Below, piece by piece: positions 1 to 6,211 of a stretch of 10,510 nucleotides of DNA. Position numbers and translations under genes: made by a program. How positions within the stretch are numbered: the first letter of the stretch is position 1; each line of letters starts with the position of its first letter. Under the pieces are notes generated by a model, which did not search any database, was not told the origin of the DNA, and saw only the letters and a program-made list of their open reading frames with translations. The DNA is from an uncultured Collinsella sp. (lineage in GTDB: Bacteria; Actinomycetota; Coriobacteriia; Coriobacteriales; Coriobacteriaceae), in assembly GCA_905210085.1 (NCBI GenBank), contig CAJLVJ010000058.1, forward strand, positions 1 to 10,510, in the 5' to 3' direction.

Positions 1-2
1 GG

Positions 3-1454
3 CGCTGGATTCCCGAAGAGCGCATTATCGAGGTCTACGAGATCCCCTACACCACCAAGACCGATGTCATCATCGAGCGCATCGTCAAGCTCTCCAAGGA
101 GGGCAAGGTCAAGGAGATCGCCGACATCCGCGACGAGACCGACCTCTCGGGCCTGCGCATCGCCATCGACCTTAAGCGCGGTGTCGACCCCGACAAGCTC
201 ATGGCCAAGCTCTATCGCTCGACCACGCTGCAGGATTCGTTCTCGTGCAACTTCAACGTGTTGGTCGATGGTTACCCTCGCGTTATGGGCGTGCGTCAGA
301 TCCTGCACGAGTGGGTCAAGTGGCGTATTGAGTCCACGCGTCGCCGCATTAACTTTGACCTGGGAAAAAAGTCCGAGCGCCTGCACCTGTTGCACGGCCT
401 CGAGGCGATCCTGCTCGACATCGACAAGGCGATCGCCATCATCCGTGGCACCAAGCTCGAGGCCGAGGTCGTGCCCAACCTTATGCGCGGCTTCGACATC
501 GACGAGACCCAGGCCGAGTTTGTTGCCGAGCTCAAGCTCCGCAACATCAACGAGGAGTACATCCTCAACCGCACCAAGGACATCGCTAAGCTTGAGGGCG
601 AGATTGCCGAGCTTGAGGAGATCCTCTCCAGCGAGGAGAACATCAAGAAGGTCATCAGCGACGAGCTGGCCGCGGTCAACAAGAAGTATGTGATGCCGCG
701 CCGCACGGGCAGGATCGAGCCCCACGAGGTCATCGAGGTAAGCCTGGAACCCGAAGTCGAGGAGTATCCGGTTACCATCATGCTCTCGCGCGAGGGCTAC
801 CTCAAGAAGATGACCGACCGCGTGCTCAAGAAGGCGACCACGCTCAAGTACAAGGACGGCGATAAGCCCTTTATCGAGTTCCCGTCCTCCAACACCCACG
901 AGCTGCTGGTCTTTACCAACAAGAGCCAGGTGTACAAGTGCAAGGTTGCGGCATTTGAGGATACCAAGTCGGCCCAGCTGGGCTCGTATCTGCCCACCGA
1001 TCTTGAGATGGAACCCGACGAGAGCGTCATCTGGGTCATCGACCCCGAGAACTACAAGGCCGATGTGCTGTTTGTCTTTGAGAACGGCCGTGTGGTGCGC
1101 GTCGCGCTTTCTGGATACGTCACCAAGACCAACCGCAAGCGCCTCAAGAACGCCATCTACGGCGGCAGCAAGCTGCTGTATGCCCAGGTGCTCAACACAG
1201 ATCGTGACATCGCGCTGGTCTCGAGCGACTACCGCCTGATGAACTTCAACACGTCGTTGCTCAAGACCAAGACGACTACCAACACGCAGGGCGTCCAGGC
1301 CTTTACGGCCAAGAAGGGCCGCTCGGTCACCACCGTCGGCACGACCGAGGAGATCCTTGGCGCCGGCGTCTCGGCCGAGAAGTTCACCGCGCAGAGCCTC
1401 CCCTCAGCCGGTGCCCTCATGAAGGAAAACGACATGCCGAGCCTGTTTGACTAG
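3..1454 (+). CDS. Type IIA DNA topoisomerase subunit A (ParC/GyrA family), C-terminal 483 residues, 5' partial
   Basis: Breakage-rejoining subunit of a type II topoisomerase (topoisomerase IV or gyrase), which passes duplex DNA through a double-strand break together with a GyrB/ParE ATPase. The reading frame is open from the left edge, so the N-terminal winged helix and catalytic tyrosine lie outside the window. Seen here: the end of the tower region; a long coiled-coil stretch (about 540-690) with the family pattern LRNINEEYILNRTKDI and AELEEILSSEENIKKVI; the RRTGRIE junction; then a beta-pinwheel C-terminal domain with blade motifs GYLKKMT, NKSQVYKCKV, LFVFENGRVVRV and DYRLMNFN. No GyrA box (QRRGGKG) is visible, which favours a ParC-like enzyme or divergent second gyrase A over canonical GyrA. 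The family call is firm; ParC versus GyrA is not. The gene ends in TAG 38 bases before a strong terminator. Confidence 0.93.
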   Translation, partial: RWIPEERIIEVYEIPYTTKTDVIIERIVKLSKEGKVKEIADIRDETDLSGLRIAIDLKRGVDPDKLMAKLYRSTTLQDSFSCNFNVLVDGYPRVMGVRQILHEWVKWRIESTRRRINFDLGKKSERLHLLHGLEAILLDIDKAIAIIRGTKLEAEVVPNLMRGFDIDETQAEFVAELKLRNINEEYILNRTKDIAKLEGEIAELEEILSSEENIKKVISDELAAVNKKYVMPRRTGRIEPHEVIEVSLEPEVEEYPVTIMLSREGYLKKMTDRVLKKATTLKYKDGDKPFIEFPSSNTHELLVFTNKSQVYKCKVAAFEDTKSAQLGSYLPTDLEMEPDESVIWVIDPENYKADVLFVFENGRVVRVALSGYVTKTNRKRLKNAIYGGSKLLYAQVLNTDRDIALVSSDYRLMNFNTSLLKTKTTTNTQGVQAFTAKKGRSVTTVGTTEEILGAGVSAEKFTAQSLPSAGALMKENDMPSLFD

Positions 1455-1491
1455 GTGCCACGGCAACGAGACCGTTAGATACTTCGCAAAG

Positions 1492-1540
1492 CGACGAGGC
1501 CCGGAGCGCAACGGCATTGCGCCCGGGACTCGTCGTTTTT
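1492..1540 (+). terminator. Rho-independent terminator of the topoisomerase gene
   Basis: The stem arms CGACGAG (1492-1498) and CTCGTCG (1529-1535) are extended inward by CCCGG/CCGGG and GCGCAA/TTGCGC around a CGGCA loop, with small bulges. TTTTT and a pyrimidine-rich tail follow directly. This is a textbook intrinsic terminator. Confidence 0.93.
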
Positions 1541-1558
1541 CTTCTCAACTATTTCTTA

Positions 1559-1594
1559 ACGCAGATAAATTGATTTCTGCTTATTTTTCTGCGT
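1559..1594. promoter_or_regulatory. AT-rich promoter region with TCTGC/GCAGA half-sites (tentative)
   Basis: This short AT-rich stretch follows the terminator and precedes the ATPase gene. It contains ACGCAGA (1559-1565) and its inverse TCTGCGT (1588-1594), with another TCTGC at 1576-1580. A possible -35 TTGATT lies at 1570-1575, but no good -10 follows at the right distance. A promoter must lie here because the terminator isolates the gene; the exact elements are a guess. Confidence 0.3.
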
Positions 1595-1637
1595 AAAAAA
1601 TGTCAGCGCCGCTGCTTCGATGCCCTTTGGTCGGTCG

Positions 1638-1673
1638 TTAGCAAAACTTGCAAAAATTAGCAAAACTTGCAAA
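1638..1673 (+). repeat. Tandem pair of 17-bp direct repeats, each with an internal dyad, abutting the RBS
   Basis: TTAGCAAAACTTGCAAA occurs identically at 1638-1654 and 1657-1673, a 19-base period. Each copy contains the small dyad GCAA-AAC-TTGC. The second copy runs into the AAAGGAG ribosome binding site (1671-1677) of the ATPase gene. The arrangement suits a cooperative operator or an RNA-level control site. Autoregulation by the ATPase's own C-terminal helix-turn-helix is possible but inferred. Confidence 0.75.
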
Positions 1674-1682
1674 GGAGACACC

Positions 1683-2777
1683 ATGGAGTACAGCAAGAAC
1701 CCCTTTACCCCGACGTTCGGAAGTATCCCTCCCTTTCTAGCGGGTCGCGAGCATATTCTGCGTGACATCAACCGTGGTTTTATCAACGGCCCGGGAGATC
1801 CAAACCTGTCGACTATTTTTACGGGCGTAAGGGGAACGGGCAAGACGGCGCTTCTCTCGCTCCTTTCAGAAACGGCGCTTGAACACGGTTGGATCGCAGC
1901 AAATGTCTCCGCCATGCCAGGCATGCTCGAAGATATTATCAAGCGAACCAAAGAAGCCGCAGATGGCTACCTCTCACAGCCTCATGCGCGCATAAACGGC
2001 GTTCAAATTGGTCCAGTGGGCATCGATTGGACATATGCTCAAGAGGTCCAGGGCAACTGGCGCACACGCATGAATGGCATCTTTAAGCAACTCGAAAAAC
2101 ATGACATCGGACTTCTCATTACCATCGATGAAGTCACCGTCGATCTCGAAGAAATGCTTCAATTTGCCTCTGTTTACCAGCACTTTGTACGCGAAGGTAA
2201 AAAAGTTGCCCTACTCATGGCAGGACTGCCCTACAAAGTATCGGCGTTGCTGCGTAACGATTCCGTCTCGTTCCCCAGGCGTTCCCAATATCATCAGTTA
2301 GGACGAATCACTGACGTTGAAATTGCAAACGCGTTTCGCAAAACCGTTGAGGCCGGAGGACGTTCAATCACACCAGAAGCGCTCGAGAATGCTGTGAAGG
2401 CCGTCGACGGATTCCCCTACATGATGCAGCTCGTCGGATATCGCACTTGGGATGTTTCGGAGAACTCGCCCCAAATCAGTGCATCCGATGTCCAGCAGGG
2501 TTCCCTACTCGCACGCATGGAGCTGCGTGATCGCATTCTCGAAACGACCTATCGAGAGCTTTCCGATAAAGACATTGAGTTTTTACTCGCGATGCTGCCC
2601 GATTCTGGCCCCAGCAGGGTCTCGGAGATAGCCAAACGCATGGGCGTCGCCAGCAACTACGCAAGCCAATACAAACGCCGCCTTCTCGAGGACGGCGTCA
2701 TCGGGGAACGTGGGCGTGGTCTCGTTGGCTTTGACATCCCCGCATTCAGGGAGTTCCTGAGCGAGAAAGTCTCCTAG
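1683..2777 (+). CDS. AAA-family ATPase with C-terminal winged-helix-like domain, 364 aa
   Basis: Predicted cytoplasmic P-loop ATPase of the ORC1/Cdc6-like, AAA_16-type group common in Actinobacteria; its cellular role is not known. Seen in the protein: N-terminal FLAGREHILRDI lead-in; Walker A GVRGTGKT (residues 48-55); Walker B LLITIDE with D149/E150; sensor-1-like LLMAGLP (177-183); an RR pair at 199-200 that could supply an arginine finger; the lid segment GFPYMMQLVGYRTWD (243-257); and a helix-turn-helix-like region (about 313-335, EIAKRMGVASNYASQYKRRL) followed by a probable wing. The ATG at 1683 is chosen because AAAGGAG lies 5 bases upstream; an upstream in-frame ATG at 1620 has no such site and would run through the repeats. 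The gene is monocistronic, between a terminator and a large inverted repeat. Its codon use is less GC-rich than the topoisomerase gene, suggesting separate acquisition. Confidence 0.88.
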   Translation: MEYSKNPFTPTFGSIPPFLAGREHILRDINRGFINGPGDPNLSTIFTGVRGTGKTALLSLLSETALEHGWIAANVSAMPGMLEDIIKRTKEAADGYLSQPHARINGVQIGPVGIDWTYAQEVQGNWRTRMNGIFKQLEKHDIGLLITIDEVTVDLEEMLQFASVYQHFVREGKKVALLMAGLPYKVSALLRNDSVSFPRRSQYHQLGRITDVEIANAFRKTVEAGGRSITPEALENAVKAVDGFPYMMQLVGYRTWDVSENSPQISASDVQQGSLLARMELRDRILETTYRELSDKDIEFLLAMLPDSGPSRVSEIAKRMGVASNYASQYKRRLLEDGVIGERGRGLVGFDIPAFREFLSEKVS

Positions 2778-2788
2778 CACGCGGAGAT

Positions 2789-2887
2789 TGTCCATAAGGA
2801 CATCAACGCATGGCAATCAGTAATCCTCTTGGTAAGGGAAGTAGGCTTTCCGCCAACGCTGATTGCCATGCGTTCTTCTTGTCCTTA
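2789..2887. repeat. Long imperfect inverted repeat between convergent genes
   Basis: AACGCATGGCAATCAG (2805-2820) is repeated in perfect inverted orientation as CTGATTGCCATGCGTT (2859-2874). The homology resumes outward as TAAGGACA (2795-2802) and TGTCCTTA (2880-2887) after unequal 2- and 5-base spacers. The loop is 38 bases. The left outer arm is itself a mini-hairpin, TGTCC-ATAA-GGACA (2789-2802). The right arm contains the TAA stop codon of the convergent reductase. No T-tract follows on either strand. It may be a bidirectional transcript end, an RNA-stabilising structure or a small mobile-element remnant. Confidence 0.8.
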
Positions 2888-3415
2888 GGCGAGCTTGCGA
2901 GCGAGCTCTCGCACCTCTTTCAACTTGGGCGACGATGCCATGCTGTCGCGCTCGGTCATACCGCTGATGGCGACAATGCCCTGGTCCTCCCACTTGCAGT
3001 ACGCACAGGTCGACTTGTACATAGCGATCGCCGCATCATAGACGCCCTCGCTGTGGCTATCGAGCAAAAGGGCCGTCTTGGTGAACGGGAAGCCCGTGGC
3101 ACCGAAGGCGTACAGGCGGTCGATGGCGGCCTTCTCCTGCGCAGTGATATCAAACCAGTAGATAGGCGAAGCGAAGACAACCATGTCGGCGTCTTTCAGC
3201 GACTCGATCACGTTGGCCATGTCATCCTTCTGCACGCAAGTGCCCTCGTGGGCGAAGCAATACTGACACCCCAGGCAACCAGCGATTTTCTTGCTGGCAA
3301 CACGGACGACCTCGACCGTATGGCCGCCCTCGCGCGCGGTCTCGGCAAACGCCTCGACCATGGTGTCGGTATTGGCGCCCTTACGCGGGCTGCCGCTCAA
3401 CACAACGATATTCAT
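2885..3415 (-). CDS. NADPH-dependent FMN reductase / iron-sulfur-flavoprotein-like oxidoreductase, 176 aa
   Basis: Small flavodoxin-fold oxidoreductase expected to use FMN and NAD(P)H in the cytoplasm; substrate unknown. Seen: the FMN phosphate-binding loop SGSPRKGANTDTM (residues 7-19); a cysteine cluster C47-x2-C50-x2-C53-x6-C60 (GCLGCQYCFAHEGTC); the flavin-contact segment ASPIYWF (82-88); and a second cysteine pair C137/C140. The C-x2-C-x2-C-x(4-7)-C spacing is that of iron-sulfur flavoproteins (Isf), which carry a 4Fe-4S cluster beside FMN, so cluster binding is a reasonable prediction. The length is typical for the compact members. The start at 3415 is supported by AGGGAG about 6-8 bases upstream on the minus strand. 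A perfect hairpin sits just upstream of that site (3433-3452). Confidence 0.9.
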   Translation of the reverse strand: MNIVVLSGSPRKGANTDTMVEAFAETAREGGHTVEVVRVASKKIAGCLGCQYCFAHEGTCVQKDDMANVIESLKDADMVVFASPIYWFDITAQEKAAIDRLYAFGATGFPFTKTALLLDSHSEGVYDAAIAMYKSTCAYCKWEDQGIVAISGMTERDSMASSPKLKEVRELARKLA

Positions 3416-3432
3416 AGGAATCTCCCTTCTTC

Positions 3433-3452
3433 ATGCCGCAGGCGCGCGGCAT
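3433..3452 (-). promoter_or_regulatory. Hairpin in the leader of the flavoprotein gene
   Basis: ATGCCGC (3433-3439) and GCGGCAT (3446-3452) form a perfect 7-bp stem around a 6-base GC loop, a few bases upstream of the Shine-Dalgarno of the minus-strand reductase gene. It could modulate translation or mRNA stability. A random origin is possible in this GC-rich sequence. Confidence 0.4.
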
Positions 3453-3736
3453 ACATTTCGTTGTAACCAAAACGGATGGAGCTATTCAGTCGTCTGCAGG
3501 CCACATCTCTCGTCAGTGTTCTCTAGACATAATCTCACCGCCTGATAACTCCTCGACTGTCTTGACTCTCTCTCCGAAAATTGAACAGCAAATCGTTGCT
3601 CGCAAAGTATCGACTGTGAGAAAATTAGCTTGAGCTTTCTCCCTGCTCGCATAAGCGTTCGCGTGAAAGAGCCTAGCCGCATCGGCCAGGCGCAATATAG
3701 ATCCGCGGAAACCGGCCTACGAACAAGGAGCGTCTT
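3453..3736. other. Intergenic region between divergent flavoprotein and surface-protein genes
   Basis: About 320 bases separate the divergent starts at 3415 and 3737, so promoters for both must lie here. Weak candidates on the plus strand are TTGAGC (3630-3635) and TTGCTC (3597-3602), but neither has a convincing -10 at 16-18 bases. CGTT-GTAACCAA-AACG near 3458-3473 is a short dyad that could be an operator for the minus-strand gene. I see no coding potential and no RNA gene. Confidence 0.4.
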
Positions 3737-4657
3737 ATGTATGGACAGCATGTTGCACCGCAGACCCATAACAAACGGACTGGCCTGTCTATCCGCGATG
3801 TCAAGCGTCATGCAGACGCCAGAATCGCCGCCTTCGGAGTAAGCATTCTTGTGGCAGGACTGCTTTTGCTACCCTGCGCAGCACTGGCGACAGAAATGCC
3901 CGAAACCGATGTCGCAGCACCCATTACCTGCGACGAAGCCAACGCAGAAGGCAGCCTCACAGTTACCACCGTTGTCGACCATAACTATGACCTGGAGCTC
4001 CCTCCTGCCTTCATGTTGGTCCAGAATGAGGCGTTTGTATACGATTTCCCCGACAAACCCGAGGACTTCATCTACGGGCTTAACGACACCGTCCATCTCT
4101 TCAAGATCGACACCGATACCGAAGGCCTTATAAAAACCGAGAACCCCAAAGAGGCCAGCGTCTCTATTGCCCTGACCATGATCGACAATCACGTTAGAGC
4201 AACCGCTGTCTTTACAGGCGGCTACGCCGACGACCAAATCCCTTACAGACTGAACCTCACCAGCTCAACCCGCCTTGGCACACACGTTGACCGCGACTTC
4301 GACAGCGGGCAGGGGATTATGCACGAGACGCGGCACGATTACTACATCCGCTACGTCTTCGACAGCGACGTGCACTTGATTGCAACCGATACGAGCGGTT
4401 CCAAACCCGATCCAAGTGTTAAACCGAGCCCAGAGGTCAAACCCGAACCGGAAACCAAGCCCGACCCCACACCGCAGCCCAAGGCAGAAAAGCCCGCGGC
4501 AAATCCCGTTTCCACTAAGGCAGTAGCGGCGGTTAAACCAGCCGGGACCACCCTACCCGCGACGGGCGACAACGGTGCGATGGCTGTCGCCCTGAGTGTT
4601 GCCGGTGGCGCAGTTACAGCAGTTGGTATTTCCGCAACAAGGCGTCGCAACCGCTAG
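3737..4657 (+). CDS. LPxTG cell-wall-anchored surface protein with unrecognised ectodomain, 306 aa
   Basis: Secreted protein predicted to be covalently linked to peptidoglycan by a sortase. Layout: a long basic N-region (1-28); hydrophobic signal core IAAFGVSILVAGLLLLPCAA (30-49) with likely cleavage after ALA at 51; an ectodomain of about 170 residues (52-220) rich in Asp, Thr and aromatics and matching no family I recognise; a proline/lysine-rich wall-spanning stretch with KPxP-type repeats (about 221-260); then the sorting signal LPATG (273-277), a hydrophobic Ala/Val/Gly helix and the basic tail RRRNR. The ATG at 3737 follows AAGGAG with 6-base spacing. No sortase gene is in the window, so the anchoring enzyme must be elsewhere. 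The ectodomain may be an adhesin, ligand-binding or pilin-like module; nothing here decides. Confidence 0.9.
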   Translation: MYGQHVAPQTHNKRTGLSIRDVKRHADARIAAFGVSILVAGLLLLPCAALATEMPETDVAAPITCDEANAEGSLTVTTVVDHNYDLELPPAFMLVQNEAFVYDFPDKPEDFIYGLNDTVHLFKIDTDTEGLIKTENPKEASVSIALTMIDNHVRATAVFTGGYADDQIPYRLNLTSSTRLGTHVDRDFDSGQGIMHETRHDYYIRYVFDSDVHLIATDTSGSKPDPSVKPSPEVKPEPETKPDPTPQPKAEKPAANPVSTKAVAAVKPAGTTLPATGDNGAMAVALSVAGGAVTAVGISATRRRNR

Positions 4658-4680
4658 CCAGCATTTCGTACCCCGCAGAC

Positions 4681-4709
4681 AAAGCTCTATCCCCGCTCCG
4701 ATGAGCTTT
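4681..4709 (+). terminator. Possible weak terminator after the surface-protein gene
   Basis: AAAGCTC (4681-4687) pairs perfectly with GAGCTTT (4703-4709) around a 15-base loop, 23 bases after the stop codon. No T-run follows, so its termination activity is doubtful. Confidence 0.35.
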
Positions 4710-4710
4710 A

Positions 4711-5160
4711 CTCACCGAGAAGTTTCTTCCCCACGGAAATGAGTTTCTTTCCAACGGCCGCCTTCACGCCAATCATTACAACCACGTGGGCAGTGCGGGC
4801 TTCGAGATCCGCAGCGATGATGTCCCCCGATGCCCGCACTGCGGCTGGCAGCTTGTGCCGTGGGTGCGAGACGACACGTTTTTGCTGGGCACGGTATAGC
4901 GCGAGAGTCTCGAACGATACGAGCGCTTCGTGCGCGAGCGCGGTAGTAACCGCGTGCTGTTGCTGGAGCTCGGCGTGGGCGAGATGACCCCCGGCATCAT
5001 TACACTCCCGTTCTGGAGCATGACCGCAAAGCTGCCGGATGCGCACCTGCTGAGCGTGAACATCTCGGGCGATTCGGCTCCGCTGCAGCTTGGAAGCAAG
5101 GCAGAGGCGATCCAGGCAGACTTGGGTGCCTTGTTCTCGGCGGCGCGGGCCGACGACTAG
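4711..5160 (+). pseudogene. Decayed C-terminal remnant of a sirtuin (Sir2)-like gene with in-frame TAG
   Basis: One continuous frame runs from just after a TGA at 4702 to the TAG at 5158-5160, broken by an internal TAG at 4897-4899. It reads as the C-terminal half of an NAD-dependent deacylase/ADP-ribosyltransferase of the Sir2 superfamily: a zinc-knuckle CPHC within DDVPRCPHCGWQLVPWVRDDTF, then RYERFVRERGSNRVLLLELG, GEMTPGIITLPFWSM, PDAHLLSVNIS and a terminal IQADLGALF. The N-terminal NAD-binding part and first zinc cysteines are missing. Where related proteins, as I recall them, have a tryptophan after the DDTF segment, this sequence has TAG, so a TGG-to-TAG nonsense change is a simple explanation. 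The downstream segment from a GTG at 4930 is open for 76 codons but is unlikely to fold alone. It begins right after the surface-protein gene, so a deletion probably joined the two. Confidence 0.75.
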
Positions 5161-5237
5161 TAGCGCGGCGAGGCATCTTGCCGCAAACCGTCCTCGCTAA
5201 ATGCATGACCGTTAATAAGTAAAAAGCAAGGTGCGTC

Positions 5238-6209
5238 TTATTTCAAATACTCCTCAAAGAACGCTTTCAGTTTTTCAAACGGAATGACGTCCATCTGATC
5301 GTAAAGGTCGGTGTGGTTGGCGCCGGGGATGATGAGCAATTCCTTGTTGTCCCCAGTCAGCTTGTTGTACGCGGTTTCGCTGAAATACCGGGAGTGCGCC
5401 TTCTCGCCATGCACCAGCAGCACGGCAGAGCGGATCTCGCCGGCGTACTGCAAGATCGGCATATTCAAAAACGACAGCGAAGATGTCACATTCCAACCGC
5501 CATTGGAGCCCAGGCTGCGGGGATGGTAACCTCGCGGAGTCTTGTAGTAGGCGTAATAGTCCGCCACAAACTGCGGCGCGTCATCGGGCAGCTGATCGAC
5601 CACGCCGCCCGCCAGCGCGTAGCTGTCATTTTTATAGTCCTCGGTGCGCTGCGCGTTCAGCGCTTTACACTTTTCGAAGCGCGCCTGCTCGGAATCCTCG
5701 GCGTCAAAGTAGCCGTTTGCGGTCACGCGGGTCATATCGTACATGGTCATAGCTGCGGTGGCCTTGATGCGGGTGTCGATGGCTGCGGCATTGATTGCCA
5801 TGCCGCCCCAGCCGCAGATGCCGATGATGCCGATGCGCTCCGGATCGACGTTTTCCTGTACCGAGAGGAAATCCACCGCTGCGCAGAAATCCTCGGTGTT
5901 GATGTCCGGCGATGCCACATAGCGGGGCGCACCGCCGCTCTCGCCGGTATAGGACGGGTCGAAGGCAATCGCGAAAAAGCCCAGCTCCGCCATTTTCTGC
6001 GCATAAAGGCCGGACGTTTGCTCCTTCACCGCGCCAAACGGACCGCTGACGGCGATGGCAAGCAGCTTGCCCTCCACGTTCTTTGGCACGTAGACGTCGG
6101 CCGCCAGCGTGATGCCGTATCGGTTGTGGAAAGTCGCCTTGCTGTGCTCAACCTTGTCGTTTTTGGGGAACACCTTGTCCCATTCCTGCGTCAGTTTCAA
6201 CTGCTCCAT
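5238..6209 (-). CDS. Alpha/beta hydrolase, dienelactone-hydrolase-like with cysteine nucleophile, 323 aa
   Basis: Cytoplasmic alpha/beta-hydrolase-fold enzyme; substrate unknown. Seen: strand/oxyanion region AIAVSGPFGAVKEQ (51-64); DPSYTGESGG (84-93); nucleophile elbow IGIICGWGG-type segment at 127-136, reading GICGWGG with Cys132 in place of serine; HGEKAHSRYFSE (268-279) near the acidic member; and the PGANHTDLYD segment (295-304) with the likely catalytic His299. Cysteine nucleophiles are known in dienelactone hydrolase, but the residue two after the cysteine is Trp rather than the usual Gly. It starts 2 bases after the stop of the CMD-cupin gene, with its AAGGAGG inside that gene's last codons, so the two are translationally coupled. 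It is the last gene of the MerR-linked operon. No clear terminator follows. Confidence 0.88.
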   Translation of the reverse strand: MEQLKLTQEWDKVFPKNDKVEHSKATFHNRYGITLAADVYVPKNVEGKLLAIAVSGPFGAVKEQTSGLYAQKMAELGFFAIAFDPSYTGESGGAPRYVASPDINTEDFCAAVDFLSVQENVDPERIGIIGICGWGGMAINAAAIDTRIKATAAMTMYDMTRVTANGYFDAEDSEQARFEKCKALNAQRTEDYKNDSYALAGGVVDQLPDDAPQFVADYYAYYKTPRGYHPRSLGSNGGWNVTSSLSFLNMPILQYAGEIRSAVLLVHGEKAHSRYFSETAYNKLTGDNKELLIIPGANHTDLYDQMDVIPFEKLKAFFEEYLK

Positions 6210-6211
6210 GC

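Noticed and set aside
64..693. 209-codon Ser/Arg-rich open frame
   Set aside because: An out-of-frame shadow of the topoisomerase gene; low-complexity composition.
2810..3466. 218-codon open frame on the plus strand
   Set aside because: It is the antisense shadow of the flavoprotein gene, whose own frame has clear family motifs and an RBS.
5168..5197. GCGAGG/CCTCGC hairpin as a terminator after the sirtuin remnant or hydrolase gene
   Set aside because: 18-base loop and no T-tract on either strand.
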